A stretch of DNA of 64,000 nucleotides from Moraxellaceae bacterium (GTDB lineage Bacteria; Pseudomonadota; Gammaproteobacteria; Pseudomonadales; Moraxellaceae). Below are positions 36,688-46,702 of this stretch, in pieces. The position numbers and the translations under genes were made by a program. How positions within the stretch are numbered: the stretch's first letter is position 1; each line of letters begins with the position of its first letter. The stretch is from the NCBI GenBank assembly GCA_020697295.1, contig JAJFBF010000001.1, positions 27,083 through 91,082 on the forward strand. Reading direction: 5' to 3'. The notes under the pieces are model-generated. The model was not told where the DNA came from and did no database searches. It saw only the letters and a program-made list of their open reading frames with translations.

Positions 36688-38280
36688 TCAGGCGGCAATG
36701 ACCTCCTTCCTTTCCGCCGGCACGGAAGTGCGGATCAGGTGATCAAAGGCGCCCAGCGCCGCCTTCGCGCCCTCGCCCATGGCGATGATGATCTGCTTGT
36801 AGGGCGCCGTGGTGGCATCGCCGGCGGCAAACACCCCCGGCAGCGAGGTCTGGCCGCGCGCATCCACCTCGATCTCGCCGCGCGGCGACAGGGTCACCGC
36901 GCCTTTCAGCCAGTCGGTGTTGGGCAGCAGGCCGATCTGCACGAACACGCCGTCCAGGTCGACACGGTGAATGTCGCCAGTGCTGCGGTCCTTGTACGAG
37001 AGCGCCTTCACCTTCTGCCCGTCGCCATGCACTTCCGTGGTCTGCGCCGACACGATCACCGTGACGTTGGGCAGGCTATGGAGCTTTTTCTGCAGCACTG
37101 CATCGGCGCGCAGCTTGCCGTCGAACTCGACGAGCGTGACATGGGCCACGACGCCGGCCAGATCGATGGCGGCCTCGACGCCGGAATTGCCGCCTCCGAT
37201 CACGGCAACGCGCTTGCCCTTGAACAGGGGGCCATCGCAGTGCGGGCAGTAGGCCACGCCACGGCCGCGGTATTCCTTCTCGCCGGGCACGTTCATCTCG
37301 CGCCAGCGCGCACCGGTAGCGACGATGACGGCCTTGCTGCGCAGCACCGCGCCGCTGGCGGTGCGCACTTCGAGGCGATCGAGGTCCTCGTTCACACGCA
37401 GCGCTTCCACGCGCTGGTTGTTCATGATGTCCACATCATAGGACTTCACGTGCTGCTCCAGGGCCATGGCCAGCTTCGGGCCCTCGGTTTCCTGCACCGA
37501 GATGAAGTTCTCGATGGCCATGGTGTCCAGCACCTGGCCGCCAAAGCGCTCGGCGACCACGCCGGTGCGAATGCCCTTGCGCGCGGCATAAATCGCGGCG
37601 GCAGCGCCGGCGGGGCCACCGCCGATGATGAGCATGTCGAATTCATCCTTGGCGGAAAGCTTCGCGGCCTCGCGTTCGGCGGCGCCGGTGTCGACCTTGC
37701 CCAGGATTTCCTCCAGCGTCATGCGGCCCTGGCCGAAGTGCGCGCCGTTCAGGTAGACGCTGGGCACGGCCATGATCTGGCGGCTGTCCACTTCGTCCTG
37801 GAACAGCGCGCCATCGATCATGGTGTGCGTGATGCCGGGATTGAGCGCCGCCATGAGATTCAGCGCCTGCACCACGTCCGGGCAGTTGTGGCAGCTCAGC
37901 GACACATAGGTCTCGAAGTGCAGGCCGCCCGGCAGCTGGCGGATCTGCTCGATGAGATCGGCCTCCACCTTGGGCGGGTAGCCGCTGACCTGCAGCAGGC
38001 CCAGCACCAGCGAGGTGAATTCGTGGCCGAGCGGAATGCCGGCAAAGCGCACGCGCGGCTCGGCATCGATACCGGCACGGGCGATGGCGAAGGCGGGAGC
38101 ACGCGCCGGAGCGGCGTCCTCGCGCACGGTAATCTTGCCGTTCAAGGCGGCGATTTCAGTCACCAGCTCGCGCAGCTCCTGCGATTTCGCGCCGGCATCG
38201 GTCGCCAGGACGAGTTCGATGGGATCGACCAGGCGTTCAAGGTAGCCCTGCAACTGGGCCTTCAGGGTAGCGTCGAGCAT
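36688..38280 (-). CDS. ahpF: Alkyl hydroperoxide reductase subunit F
   Basis: 530 aa. N-terminal double thioredoxin-like domain with CHNC (Cys130/133), then the FAD/NADH domains of the thioredoxin reductase type: [16 protein letters not shown], redox CPHC (in [12 protein letters not shown]), [16 protein letters not shown] and [15 protein letters not shown]. AhpF passes electrons from NADH via its N-terminal disulfide to AhpC. Gene sits 103 bases after ahpC in the same direction. Confidence 0.96.
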   Translation of the reverse strand: MLDATLKAQLQGYLERLVDPIELVLATDAGAKSQELRELVTEIAALNGKITVREDAAPARAPAFAIARAGIDAEPRVRFAGIPLGHEFTSLVLGLLQVSGYPPKVEADLIEQIRQLPGGLHFETYVSLSCHNCPDVVQALNLMAALNPGITHTMIDGALFQDEVDSRQIMAVPSVYLNGAHFGQGRMTLEEILGKVDTGAAEREAAKLSAKDEFDMLIIGGGPAGAAAAIYAARKGIRTGVVAERFGGQVLDTMAIENFISVQETEGPKLAMALEQHVKSYDVDIMNNQRVEALRVNEDLDRLEVRTASGAVLRSKAVIVATGARWREMNVPGEKEYRGRGVAYCPHCDGPLFKGKRVAVIGGGNSGVEAAIDLAGVVAHVTLVEFDGKLRADAVLQKKLHSLPNVTVIVSAQTTEVHGDGQKVKALSYKDRSTGDIHRVDLDGVFVQIGLLPNTDWLKGAVTLSPRGEIEVDARGQTSLPGVFAAGDATTAPYKQIIIAMGEGAKAALGAFDHLIRTSVPAERKEVIAA

Positions 38281-38350
38281 GATGGTGTCCTTTTCTTTTC
38301 AATTCGGGAGTGAGTGACCTCCGGGACTTGTGGCCCCGGGGCACAAGGCG

Positions 38351-38383
38351 CGCTGGCGGTGTTGCGCCAGCGCACCGCCAGCG
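38351..38383. repeat. ahpC-ahpF intercistronic hairpin
   Basis: Perfect 11-bp inverted repeat CGCTGGCGGTG ... CACCGCCAGCG with an 11-base loop, directly after the ahpC stop, with no T-run. More likely an mRNA-stabilising or processing hairpin that raises ahpC over ahpF expression than a terminator. Confidence 0.7.
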
Positions 38384-38950
38384 TCAGATCTTGCCGACCA
38401 GGTCGAGCGAGGGCTTCAGGGTGTCGGCGCCTTCCTGCCACTTGGCGGGGCAGACTTCGCCCGGGTGGGAGGCCACGTACTGGGCGGCCTTCACCTTGCG
38501 CAGCAGTTCGGAAGCGTCACGGCCGATGCCGTTGTCATGAATTTCGCAGAGCTTGATCTGGCCTTCGGGATTGATGACGAAGGTGCCGCGCAGGGCCAGG
38601 CCTTCTTCCTCGATCATCACTTCAAAGTTGCGGGTGATGGCGCCGGTCGGGTCGCCGACCATGACGTAGTTGACCTTCTTGATGGCCTCCGACGTGTCGT
38701 GCCAGGCCTTGTGCGCGAAGTGGGTGTCGGTGGAGACGCTGTAGATTTCCACGCCCAGCTTCTGGAACTCGGCATAGGTATTGGCCAGGTCTTCCAGCTC
38801 GGTCGGGCAGACGAAGGTGAAGTCGGCGGGGTAGAACACCACCACGGACCACTTTCCCTTGAGGGTGGCGTCGGACACTTCAACGAACTTGCCGTTGTGG
38901 TAGGCGTTGGCCTTGAAGGGCTTGATGGTGGTGTTGATCAGGTTGCTCAT
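38384..38950 (-). CDS. ahpC: Alkyl hydroperoxide reductase subunit C (peroxiredoxin)
   Basis: 188 aa. Peroxidatic Cys48 in [11 protein letters not shown] and resolving Cys167 in [10 protein letters not shown], with the [13 protein letters not shown] segment, define a typical 2-Cys peroxiredoxin of the AhpC type. It reduces H2O2, organic peroxides and peroxynitrite, recycled by AhpF. First gene of the ahpCF pair. Confidence 0.97.
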   Translation of the reverse strand: MSNLINTTIKPFKANAYHNGKFVEVSDATLKGKWSVVVFYPADFTFVCPTELEDLANTYAEFQKLGVEIYSVSTDTHFAHKAWHDTSEAIKKVNYVMVGDPTGAITRNFEVMIEEEGLALRGTFVINPEGQIKLCEIHDNGIGRDASELLRKVKAAQYVASHPGEVCPAKWQEGADTLKPSLDLVGKI

Positions 38951-39383
38951 GGGTTTCTCCTCGGGTCAGAAAGGGGTGACGTCGTGAGGAGGATGCTAGG
39001 CAAGCCCGGACCTGTTGATAAATTGATTTAGCGGTGTCTTTTTATAGCCTTTTCCTATTGATGAGCTGGACAGGCTACTCCGGCTGACAATCCCGGGGAC
39101 GACAGTTGCTCTGACTTCCCCGCCCGCCGCCCCTTCCCAAACCGGGGTTATGACCAAACCTGTGTCCCGCTCTGCCCTGCCCCGCTGGCTGACTGTGCCT
39201 GGAGTCAGTCCCCTCCCCGTTTCACCCGCAAACCCCGGGGACTCTCTTGATTCACGGGCATTTATAACCAAATTCCCGCCTTTTATGCGAAATAAAGATA
39301 TAAGCAAATGAATTTATATTCTTTTTAAATAAAAAATCCCCGCCCTAGCATCTCCTCCGTACCCACCCATCCGGAGCGATGCC
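38951..39383. other. Divergent ahpC / sbp regulatory region
   Basis: 433 bases, unusually AT-rich for this genome at 39005-39060 and 39255-39345. The left part should hold the ahpC promoter; the right part (39285-39340, with long A/T runs) should hold the sulfate operon promoter. An OxyR-like site is given separately. A CysB site is expected here but its consensus is too loose to place by eye. Confidence 0.55.
39044..39058 (-). promoter_or_regulatory. Candidate OxyR half-site upstream of ahpC
   Basis: ATAG-N7-CTAT (minus strand ATAGGAAAAGGCTAT), the tetranucleotide spacing of an OxyR dimer half-site, 94 bases upstream of the ahpC start. The adjoining second half-site is not conserved, so this is a candidate only. 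Confidence 0.45.
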
Positions 39384-40403
39384 ATGTCCTTTTCCTTCCC
39401 GCGCCTTGGCGCCGCCGTACTCTCCACGGCCCTCGGCCTCGGCGCCTCGCTGGCGTCGGCCGCCACCGTCACCCTGCTCAACGTCTCCTACGACCCGACC
39501 CGCGAGCTCTATACCGACTACAACGCCGCCTTCGCCAGATACTGGAAGCAAAAGACCGGCGACGACGTGGTGGTCAAGCAGTCCCACGGCGGTTCCGGCA
39601 AGCAGGCCCGCGCCGTCATCGACGGCCTGGAAGCCGACGTCGTGACCCTGGCCCTGGCCGGCGACATCGACCAGCTCGCCAGCAAGCGCAACCTGGTCAC
39701 GCCCGACTGGGCCCGGCGCCTGCCCAACAACAGCTCGCCCTACACCTCCACCATCGTGTTCCTGGTGCGCAAGGGCAACCCCAGGGCCATCCGTGACTGG
39801 GGCGACCTGGTGAAGCCGGGCGTGTCCGTGATCACCCCCAACCCCAAGACCTCCGGCGGCGCGCGCTGGAACTACCTGGCCGCCTGGGGCTATGCACGCA
39901 GCCAGCCCAAGGCCACCGGCGAGACCACCCAGGCCTTTTTGAAAAAGCTCTTCGCCAACGTACCGGTGCTGGATTCCGGCGCCCGCGGCGCCACCACCAC
40001 CTTTGCCGAGCGCGGCATCGGCGACGTGCTGCTGGCCTGGGAAAACGAAGCCTTCCTGGCCGTGAAGGAACTCGGGCCGGAGAAGTTCGAGATCGTGGTG
40101 CCCTCCCTCTCAATCCTGGCCGAGCCGCCGGTGACCGTGGTCGACAGGAATGCGAAGAAGCATGGCACCACCGCTGTCGCCCAGGCCTACCTGCAGTACC
40201 TGTACAGCCCGGAAGGCCAGGAAATCGCTGCGAAGAATTATTACCGCCCGAGCGATGCCAGGGTCGCCGCCAAATACGCCCCGCAGTTCCCCAAGGTGAA
40301 GCTGCTCACCATCCGTGATTTCGGCGGCTGGAGCGCGGCCCAGGACGCGCACTTCGCCGACGGCGGCTCCTTCGACCAGATCTACGTGCCCGGCAAGAAG
40401 TAG
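39384..40403 (+). CDS. sbp: Sulfate/thiosulfate-binding periplasmic protein
   Basis: 339 aa with a signal peptide (cleavage near [10 protein letters not shown]). The mature protein has the sulfate-binding signature: [71 protein letters not shown] and [25 protein letters not shown]. Binds sulfate in the periplasm and delivers it to CysTW. First gene of a five-gene operon. Confidence 0.94.
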   Translation: MSFSFPRLGAAVLSTALGLGASLASAATVTLLNVSYDPTRELYTDYNAAFARYWKQKTGDDVVVKQSHGGSGKQARAVIDGLEADVVTLALAGDIDQLASKRNLVTPDWARRLPNNSSPYTSTIVFLVRKGNPRAIRDWGDLVKPGVSVITPNPKTSGGARWNYLAAWGYARSQPKATGETTQAFLKKLFANVPVLDSGARGATTTFAERGIGDVLLAWENEAFLAVKELGPEKFEIVVPSLSILAEPPVTVVDRNAKKHGTTAVAQAYLQYLYSPEGQEIAAKNYYRPSDARVAAKYAPQFPKVKLLTIRDFGGWSAAQDAHFADGGSFDQIYVPGKK

Positions 40404-40519
40404 ATCCGGCCCCAGCCCGACAAATTCTGTCCCAACTGGCCCTGCCCCATCGGAACCTGACGCCCGCGCTGAAGCCCGACTTGCAGGACAAACCACCGGC
40501 ACCCAAAGGAGCGACTTCG

Positions 40520-41230
40520 ATGAGCGCAGTGATCCTGCTGATCCATGAAGACCTGCTGGCACAGCGTTTCATTCGCCATGTGCTGGAAGTGCAGGGCGGC
40601 TATGTCGTGGTGGCGGCGAGCGACAGTGACGCCGCCCTCCAGGCCCTGCACCGGCACGACCTGGCGCTGGCGCCGGATGTGGTGGTCACGGGCGGTCGCC
40701 AGCACGCACAAGTGATGGCCTCGCCCTTGCACCGGCACCCGCTCGACAACCGTCGCCTGCCGGTGCTGGTCCTGGACGAAGACGAGCGGGTCGCCATCAC
40801 GCCGTCCGCGCATCGCGTGGCGGCCGAGGCGCGCGAGCTTCTGCTGAAGCTCAAGGGTGTGCTGCGGCCCACGCAAGCGCAGGAGAGGGTGCTGGAGCAC
40901 GCCGGCCTGCGCCTGGATCCGGTGCAGCAGCAGGCCTATGCCGGCGAGCTGCCGCTCAACCTGACTGCGCTGGGCTTCCGTCTCCTGCATTTCCTCATGG
41001 CGCATCCGGGCCGCGTCTACACCCGGGCCCTGCTGCTGGAAACGGTCTGGGCCGGGCAGAGCTTTGTCGAGGAACGCACGGTGGACGTGCATGTCTACCG
41101 CCTGCGCAACCAGCTGGCCCGCTTCGGCCATGGCCAGCTTATCGAGGCGGTGCGTGGCAGCGGCTACCGCTTTGCCCTGGCGCCGCCACGCCCCGCCGCC
41201 ATCCGGCACGTTGTCCCTGCCGCCCTTTGA
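40520..41230 (+). CDS. Degenerate OmpR/PhoB-type winged-helix regulator inside the sulfate operon
   Basis: 236 aa from ATG 40520 (AAAGGAG 8 bases upstream). The N-terminal domain resembles a receiver but the phosphoacceptor position, expected as Asp after PDVVV, reads Thr-Gly (PDVVVTGGR, about residue 57-58). The C-terminal DNA-binding domain is intact: LTALGFRLLHFLMAHPGRVYTRALLLETVW, EERTVDVHVYRLRNQL and VRGSGYRFAL, as in OmpR/PhoB winged helices. No histidine kinase gene is nearby. Placed between sbp and cysT, it is a candidate phosphorylation-independent regulator of sulfate uptake; that role is inferred from position only. Confidence 0.8.
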   Translation: MSAVILLIHEDLLAQRFIRHVLEVQGGYVVVAASDSDAALQALHRHDLALAPDVVVTGGRQHAQVMASPLHRHPLDNRRLPVLVLDEDERVAITPSAHRVAAEARELLLKLKGVLRPTQAQERVLEHAGLRLDPVQQQAYAGELPLNLTALGFRLLHFLMAHPGRVYTRALLLETVWAGQSFVEERTVDVHVYRLRNQLARFGHGQLIEAVRGSGYRFALAPPRPAAIRHVVPAAL

Positions 41231-41249
41231 TCCTGACCGGAGCTCCACC

Positions 41250-42092
41250 ATGCCCTCCTCCTGGCGCAAACCCAGCGTTTTGCCCGGCTTCAGCCTGACG
41301 CTGGGCTATACCGTTCTCTACCTGAGCCTGATCGTGCTGATCCCGCTCGCGGGCCTCTTCTGGAAAAGCGCGGACTACACCTGGGCGCAGTTCTGGACCA
41401 CGGTGACCGCGCCGCGCGTGCTCGCCTCCTACCAGCTGAGCTTTGGCGCCGCTTTCATCGGCGCCTGCATCAACGCCGTGTTCGGCTTTCTCGTGGCCTG
41501 GGTGCTGGTGCGCTACACCTTCACCGGCAAGCGCTTTATCGATGCCCTCGTCGACCTGCCCTTCGCCCTGCCCACCGCCGTCGCCGGCATCGCGCTGACC
41601 GCAATCTACGCACCCAATGGCTGGTTCGGCCAATACCTGGAGCCGCTCGGCATCAAGGTCGCCTTTGCGCCGCTCGGTGTCGTGGTCGCGCTCACCTTCA
41701 TCGGCCTGCCCTTCGTGGTGCGCACGCTGCAGCCGGTGCTGCAGGACCTGGAAAGCGAAGTGGAGGAGGCCGCCGCCAGTCTTGGCGCCAACCGCTGGCA
41801 AACCTTCCGCCACGTCATCTTCCCGGCCGTGCTGCCAGCCCTCATCACCGGTTTCACGCTCGCCTTCGCGCGCGCGATAGGCGAATACGGCTCGGTGATC
41901 TTTATCGCCGGCAACATGCCCATGGTGTCCGAGATTGCGCCCCTGCTCATCGTCACCAAACTCGAGCAGTACGACTACGCCGGCGCCACTTCCATTGCCC
42001 TGGTGATGCTGCTGGTGTCCTTCGCGCTGCTGCTGGCGGTCAACGCGCTGCAGGCCTGGACCCAGCACCGCCACGGCCGCGACGCCACCTGA
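41250..42092 (+). CDS. cysT: Sulfate/thiosulfate ABC transporter permease CysT (CysU)
   Basis: 280 aa from ATG 41250 (CGGAG upstream). About six membrane helices; the ABC permease loop [29 protein letters not shown] (EAA motif) and the CysT-type segments [26 protein letters not shown] and [28 protein letters not shown]. Forms the heterodimeric channel with CysW. Confidence 0.94.
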   Translation: MPSSWRKPSVLPGFSLTLGYTVLYLSLIVLIPLAGLFWKSADYTWAQFWTTVTAPRVLASYQLSFGAAFIGACINAVFGFLVAWVLVRYTFTGKRFIDALVDLPFALPTAVAGIALTAIYAPNGWFGQYLEPLGIKVAFAPLGVVVALTFIGLPFVVRTLQPVLQDLESEVEEAAASLGANRWQTFRHVIFPAVLPALITGFTLAFARAIGEYGSVIFIAGNMPMVSEIAPLLIVTKLEQYDYAGATSIALVMLLVSFALLLAVNALQAWTQHRHGRDAT

Positions 42093-42102
42093 GGAAAACG
42101 CC

Positions 42103-43017
42103 ATGGCTACCGTCTCTGTTTCAGCCGCGCGTTCACGCGCCACCACCGAATCCCTTTGGGTGCGCAGCCTGTTGATCGGCAGCGCCCTGCTCTTTTTGTC
42201 CGTGTTCCTGTTCGCGCCCCTGGCCGCCGTGTTCACGGAAGCCTTCCGCAAGGGCAGCGACCTCTACTTCGCCGCGCTGCGCGATCCCGACGCCATCGCC
42301 GCCATCCAGCTCACGCTGACCGCGGCCGCCATCGCCGTGCCGCTCAACCTTGTGTTCGGCGTGGCGGCGGCCTGGGCCATCGCCAAGTTCGAGTTCCGCG
42401 GCAAGCAGGTGCTGATCACCCTGATCGACCTGCCTTTCGCGGTGTCGCCGGTGATCGCGGGCCTGGTCTATGTACTGCTCTTCGGCGCCGAGGGCCTGTT
42501 CGGGGAGTGGCTCTACGAACACGACATCCAGATCCTGTTCGCGGTGCCGGGCATCGTGCTCGCCACCGTGTTCGTGACCTTCCCCTTCGTCGCGCGCGAA
42601 CTGATTCCGCTGATGCAGGCGCAAGGCACGGAAGAAGAAGAGGCCGCCATCACCCTGGGCGCCTCCGGCTTTGTCACTTTCTGGCGCGTGACACTGCCCA
42701 ACATCAAGTGGGGAATGCTCTACGGCGTCATCCTCTGTAATGCCCGCGCCATGGGCGAGTTCGGCGCGGTGTCGGTGGTGTCGGGACATATCCGCGGCCT
42801 GACCAACACCATGCCGCTGCAGGTGGAGATCCTCTACAACGAATACAACTTCGTGGCCGCCTTTGCCGTGGCCTCGCTGCTGGCCTTCCTGGCCCTGGTC
42901 ACGCTGGGCCTGAAGAGCCTGATCGAATGGAAGCTCGCCCGAGAGATGGCCGCCCTGCGCGACGGCTTCCAGGAAGCCGCGCCGCCCGCCGTGGCCGCCA
43001 CCACGCCGCCGAACTGA
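42103..43017 (+). CDS. cysW: Sulfate/thiosulfate ABC transporter permease CysW
   Basis: 304 aa, starts 10 bases after cysT. Six helices, the EAA loop [30 protein letters not shown] and the CysW-typical [37 protein letters not shown]. Partner of CysT in the inner membrane. The gap to cysA (186 bases) is filled by a REP-like cluster. Confidence 0.95.
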   Translation: MATVSVSAARSRATTESLWVRSLLIGSALLFLSVFLFAPLAAVFTEAFRKGSDLYFAALRDPDAIAAIQLTLTAAAIAVPLNLVFGVAAAWAIAKFEFRGKQVLITLIDLPFAVSPVIAGLVYVLLFGAEGLFGEWLYEHDIQILFAVPGIVLATVFVTFPFVARELIPLMQAQGTEEEEAAITLGASGFVTFWRVTLPNIKWGMLYGVILCNARAMGEFGAVSVVSGHIRGLTNTMPLQVEILYNEYNFVAAFAVASLLAFLALVTLGLKSLIEWKLAREMAALRDGFQEAAPPAVAATTPPN

Positions 43018-43037
43018 GCAACAACCACCAGAAATTT

Positions 43038-43143
43038 TGTAGGTCGGGCTTCAGCCAGGGGCGCTTGGCCCGACGTCCCTCCTGTAGGTCGGGCTTCAGC
43101 CCGACAGCAGCGGTGGCAGTCGGGCTAAAGCCCGACCTACGAC
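43038..43143. repeat. REP-like cluster, GTCGGGCTTCAGCCCGAC class
   Basis: Three copies: a degenerate palindrome starting GTAGGTCGGGCTTCAGCC at 43039, a perfect GTCGGGCTTCAGCCCGAC at 43088 and an inverted copy ending GGGCTAAAGCCCGACCTAC at 43140. Head-to-tail pairs of this kind resemble BIMEs. It sits inside the sulfate operon between cysW and cysA, where it could uncouple the levels of the two messages. Confidence 0.8.
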
Positions 43144-43203
43144 TGAAAGGAGTCCCCTCTGGGGGACAGGAATACCTAAAGAATTGGCCACAGGAACGTA
43201 GAC

Positions 43204-44283
43204 ATGAGCATCGATATCCGCAATGTGAACAAGCGCTTCGGCAACTTCGTGGCGCTCAATGACGTCAACCTGAGCGTGCAGACCGGCGAGCTGGTCGCGC
43301 TGCTCGGCCCCTCCGGCTGCGGCAAGACGACCCTGCTGCGCATCATCGCCGGCCTCGAGCCCGCCGACAGTGGCAGCATCCTCTTTCATGGCGAGGACAC
43401 CACCGAGCGCCATGTGCGCGAGCGCCAGGTCGGCTTCGTGTTCCAGCATTACGCGCTGTTCCGCCACATGACCGTCTTCGAGAATGTTGCTTTCGGCCTG
43501 CGCGTGAAACCGCGCAAGGAACGCCCCAACGAGAACGCGATCCGCCAGAAGGTCCACAAGCTGCTGGAACTGGTGCAGCTCGACTGGCTCGCCGACCGCT
43601 ACCCCAGCCAGCTGTCCGGCGGCCAGCGCCAGCGCATCGCGCTCGCCCGCGCCCTCGCCGTGGAGCCGCGCCTGCTGCTGCTCGACGAGCCCTTCGGCGC
43701 ACTCGACGCCAAGGTGCGCAAGGACCTCAGGCGCTGGCTGCGGCGCCTGCACGACGAGATCCACGTCACCTCGGTTTTCGTCACCCATGACCAGGAAGAG
43801 GCGCTGGAAGTGGCCGACCGCATCGTCGTGCTGAACAAGGGCCATATCGAGCAGGTGGGATCGCCGGACGAGGTGTATTCCGCGCCGGCCTCGCCCTTCG
43901 TCTACAGCTTCCTGGGCAATGTGAACCTCTTTCATGGTCGCGTGGCCGAGGGCTGGGCCGACCTCGGCGGCGTCAGGGTCGACGCCGCCGATACGCAAGC
44001 GCCCGATGGCGCCCATGCCATCGCCTATGTGCGTCCGCACGACATCGAGCTCTCGCGCGAAGAGCTGGAGCAGGCCCTGGAAGGCAATGTCATCGAGGTG
44101 CGCCTGCTGGGCGGCCTGGTGCGCCTGGTGCTGACGCATGGCGCGGAGGAAGTGGAGGTCGAGCTTTCGCGCGAAGCCTATCTGCGCGAGGCGGTGCAAC
44201 CCGGGGAGCGGGTGTTCTTTCGCCCGCGCCAGGCGCGCGTCTTCCTGGCGCAAGATGAAGCTGGTGCTGACTACACGATCTGA
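43204..44283 (+). CDS. cysA: Sulfate/thiosulfate ABC transporter ATP-binding protein CysA
   Basis: 359 aa. Walker [13 protein letters not shown]-loop [12 protein letters not shown], signature [15 protein letters not shown], Walker [21 protein letters not shown] and the switch His in VTHDQ. The C-terminal TOBE-like regulatory region includes [12 protein letters not shown]. Energises the CysTW channel. AGGA lies 7 bases before the start. Confidence 0.95.
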   Translation: MSIDIRNVNKRFGNFVALNDVNLSVQTGELVALLGPSGCGKTTLLRIIAGLEPADSGSILFHGEDTTERHVRERQVGFVFQHYALFRHMTVFENVAFGLRVKPRKERPNENAIRQKVHKLLELVQLDWLADRYPSQLSGGQRQRIALARALAVEPRLLLLDEPFGALDAKVRKDLRRWLRRLHDEIHVTSVFVTHDQEEALEVADRIVVLNKGHIEQVGSPDEVYSAPASPFVYSFLGNVNLFHGRVAEGWADLGGVRVDAADTQAPDGAHAIAYVRPHDIELSREELEQALEGNVIEVRLLGGLVRLVLTHGAEEVEVELSREAYLREAVQPGERVFFRPRQARVFLAQDEAGADYTI

Positions 44284-44308
44284 AGAAAGCATCACAGCCA
44301 AATCAGGG

Positions 44309-44336
44309 CCAAAAAAAAGCCCGGCACAAGCCGGGC
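44309..44336 (-). terminator. Intrinsic terminator of the foldase gene
   Basis: Minus strand GCCCGGC-TTGT-GCCGGGC followed by eight T. It also lies after cysA on the other strand, but there without a T-run. Confidence 0.88.
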
Positions 44337-44402
44337 AAATTGTCGAGGGAAGCGGTGGTGCCGGCTCCAAAGTGGAGGCGCCGGCAGCCGCCGATGAGTC
44401 CT

Positions 44403-45422
44403 CTAGTTCACGCCCAGGGTCTGGGGTGTTTTGAAACGGTAGTGCCCGGAAGCCTCCTCGTTGCGGATGAAGGTGGCCTCCGCGCCAAACAGCCGGTCCT
44501 GCAAAGCCTGCAGCTTTGCCTCGCGCTCCGGCCCGGCCGGCAACGCGTCCAGGCGGGCGCGCTCGGCCATATAGGTGTCACCGGCGGTGCGCACGGTGTC
44601 GCGCTCGACATCCAGTTCATCCCAGCGCTTGAGCGCATCCTCGCCCAGGCCCATGGCCTGACGGAACTCGCGCAGGCGCTGCTGGCGCTCCTGCACCGAC
44701 ACCGACTTCAGGTCCTGCTGCACACTGCCCAGCTCCAGGAAGCGTGTCAGGTTCTGGGTGAGGTGCGGCGCCTCGGGCCCGATGACGCGGTCACCATAGG
44801 TGGCGCGCAGGGCGTCGATATACGTCTTGCTCTTGTCCTGGAACGGGGCCGTCGACTGGCCCAGCTCCTTCAATTGCTCCTTCAGCTTCAGCTCGCGCAA
44901 CTCCACGGCCCAGATCAGGTAGGCGGCCTCGCCGAACAGCTCCACGCGCTTGGCCCACATCACCTGGCTGCGCGCCTCGGCGCTGTCGAACTGCATGTGC
45001 GGCAGTACCTTTTCCAGCCACTCCTCATAGCGCAGCAGGCGCGCATACAGCTCTATCAATTCGGGCGCCTGCGCCGGGAAGGCCGCGGCCAGGATGCGCA
45101 GCAGGCGCTGCTGCCAATCCTGCGGATACAGCTTCTGCAGCAAATCGCGCAGGTTGGCGATGACCTCCATTTGCAGGGGAACCCCGGCAATGCGCTCGCC
45201 GTATTTCTTGCGCAACTGCAGGATGATGGCCTTTTCACGCTCGTCGAAACCGGACAGGCCGTCGACATCCACTTCCGGCAAGGCCAGCGTCGGCAGCAAT
45301 TCGGAGGTGACCGGCAAGGCATCTGCGGAAGACCCGCCGCCGCTACCGGTCCACCACCAGGCGCCGCCGCCCAGCAACAAACTGCCAGCCACAAGGCCGA
45401 CGGCCAGCACTTTCTTGTTCAT
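44403..45422 (-). CDS. lifO: Lipase secretion chaperone (foldase)
   Basis: 339 aa. An N-terminal membrane anchor (residues 5-25) is followed by a helix-rich body. The C-terminal segment REFRQAMGLGEDALKRWDELDVERD ... YMAERARLDALPAGPEREAKLQALQDRLFGAEAT fits the long alpha-helical C-domain of lipase foldases, though the family's usual R-x-x-F-D-Y motif could not be found. Lies directly downstream of a secreted lipase, as expected of a foldase that folds the lipase in the periplasm before type II secretion. Divergent member; moderate confidence. Confidence 0.75.
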   Translation of the reverse strand: MNKKVLAVGLVAGSLLLGGGAWWWTGSGGGSSADALPVTSELLPTLALPEVDVDGLSGFDEREKAIILQLRKKYGERIAGVPLQMEVIANLRDLLQKLYPQDWQQRLLRILAAAFPAQAPELIELYARLLRYEEWLEKVLPHMQFDSAEARSQVMWAKRVELFGEAAYLIWAVELRELKLKEQLKELGQSTAPFQDKSKTYIDALRATYGDRVIGPEAPHLTQNLTRFLELGSVQQDLKSVSVQERQQRLREFRQAMGLGEDALKRWDELDVERDTVRTAGDTYMAERARLDALPAGPEREAKLQALQDRLFGAEATFIRNEEASGHYRFKTPQTLGVN

Positions 45423-45426
45423 GCCA

Positions 45427-45461
45427 CTCCCGCCTCAAAAAAAACGGGTGGGGGGCCAGGC
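45427..45461 (-). terminator. Terminator between lipase and foldase
   Basis: Minus strand CGGGTGG ... CCACCCG hairpin followed by eight T, between the lipase stop (45488) and the foldase start (45422). It would reduce foldase expression relative to the lipase. Confidence 0.85.
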
Positions 45462-45487
45462 CCTCCACCCGCAACAACCGCTGGAGA

Positions 45488-46702
45488 TCAGTAGCCGCGC
45501 AGCGCGATGTAGTTCATCAGGCCGGCGTAGAACTCTTTTTCATCGAAGGTGTCAGGGCCGAGGGAGACCACGTCGAGGTGATCCTGGAAGACCTGGCCAT
45601 CATGCGAGGTCATCTGGATGCTGCTCGGGTTGTTGATGTCGGTCACATTACCGGTGGTGGTGACTTCCGCAAAGGTGTCGAGCGGATCCCAGCAGCCGTA
45701 CCAGGCGCACTTCCAGTCGTCTTCACGGTAGGCCAGGCGCACACCCATCTGCTGCGAGTTGGTGCCGACCAGGCCGTCGTCATCCTGGTCACGGATCACG
45801 CCATCGCCCGCGCCGGAAGCGCCGTCATTGTCACAATCGTTGAGGCAGTAGCCATCGGCGTCAGCGTTGATGCCGGCAATGACGCCGATCGTGGCCACGA
45901 TCGGCATCACGTTGCCGTCATCCTGGCCGGTGATGATGGAGCCCACGTAGGAAGCGACACCGGTCACGTTGTAATTGGCGTTGAAGGCCTTGGCGCCGGT
46001 GATCTTGCCATCGTTGGCGTCGTAGTCGTTGTAGATCAGCTGCAGGCCGCCGGCGATGACGTCATTGCCCGAGGCGTTGGCGCCGTTAAGGACATCGAAG
46101 AGCACGTCACCAATGTTGGCAATCGCGGACAGGCAAGGATCGGAGCCGTCGGCATTGGCCGGCAGCGCGCCGCAGAAAATATTGCTCGAGTTGCGCGCAT
46201 ACATGTCCACGATGCGCTTGGCGTAGGGCGTGCCACGGTGCGGCGAGGAGATGGAGATCATGGCGGCGACGCGCGGGGCGCCGTAATAGGCCTTCAGGCG
46301 GTGCGCGACCTTGCGGATATCAAAGCCGCCCTGGGAATGGCCGACCAGGTTGACCATGCTGGAACCGGTGGTGGCCATGAAGCTGCGCACGTGGTCATAC
46401 AGCTGGTTGCCGCGCACTTCCGAGGACTGCATCGAAGAGACCTGGAAGGCTTCGGTCTTGGGCGACTGGCTGCTGGAGAGCCAGTCGTTGCAGCCGTTCA
46501 CTTCCAGGAACTGGCAGGAGTCACCCACAAAAGTGCCGGAGTCGCTGCCAAAGTAGTTGAAGCCGCCCAGCGAATCCCAGCCGGCCATGCCATGCGCGAA
46601 CACCACGGGATACTTGGTGACCTTGGCGGTTTCCGCAGCGGCGGACACGGGAAGCGCGCTGGCAAGCGCGGCAAGGGTAATGCTGGCGAGAAGCTTTCTC
46701 AT
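45488..46702 (-). CDS. Secreted triacylglycerol lipase (subfamily I)
   Basis: 404 aa from ATG 46702 (GAGG about 8 bases upstream; an earlier ATG at 46741 is unlikely). Signal peptide (PVSAAAET), then PVVFAHGMAGWD (oxyanion-hole loop), the nucleophile Ser123 in VGHSQGGFD, the acidic residue in DDDGLVGTNSQQMG and the His in HLDVV, in the order of Pseudomonas/Burkholderia-type lipases. A family-atypical Asp-rich insertion (DADGYCLNDCDNDGASGAGDG, two Cys) precedes the catalytic Asp and may bind calcium or form a disulfide loop. Depends on the downstream foldase by analogy with the family. Confidence 0.88.
   Translation of the reverse strand: MRKLLASITLAALASALPVSAAAETAKVTKYPVVFAHGMAGWDSLGGFNYFGSDSGTFVGDSCQFLEVNGCNDWLSSSQSPKTEAFQVSSMQSSEVRGNQLYDHVRSFMATTGSSMVNLVGHSQGGFDIRKVAHRLKAYYGAPRVAAMISISSPHRGTPYAKRIVDMYARNSSNIFCGALPANADGSDPCLSAIANIGDVLFDVLNGANASGNDVIAGGLQLIYNDYDANDGKITGAKAFNANYNVTGVASYVGSIITGQDDGNVMPIVATIGVIAGINADADGYCLNDCDNDGASGAGDGVIRDQDDDGLVGTNSQQMGVRLAYREDDWKCAWYGCWDPLDTFAEVTTTGNVTDINNPSSIQMTSHDGQVFQDHLDVVSLGPDTFDEKEFYAGLMNYIALRGY

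Noticed and set aside
40520..41230. Two-component system in the sulfate operon
   Set aside because: No histidine kinase and the phosphoacceptor Asp is missing; treated as a degenerate regulator instead.
44309..44336. Terminator of cysA on the plus strand
   Set aside because: The T-run is only on the minus-strand side; assigned to the foldase gene, with a weak role for cysA at most.
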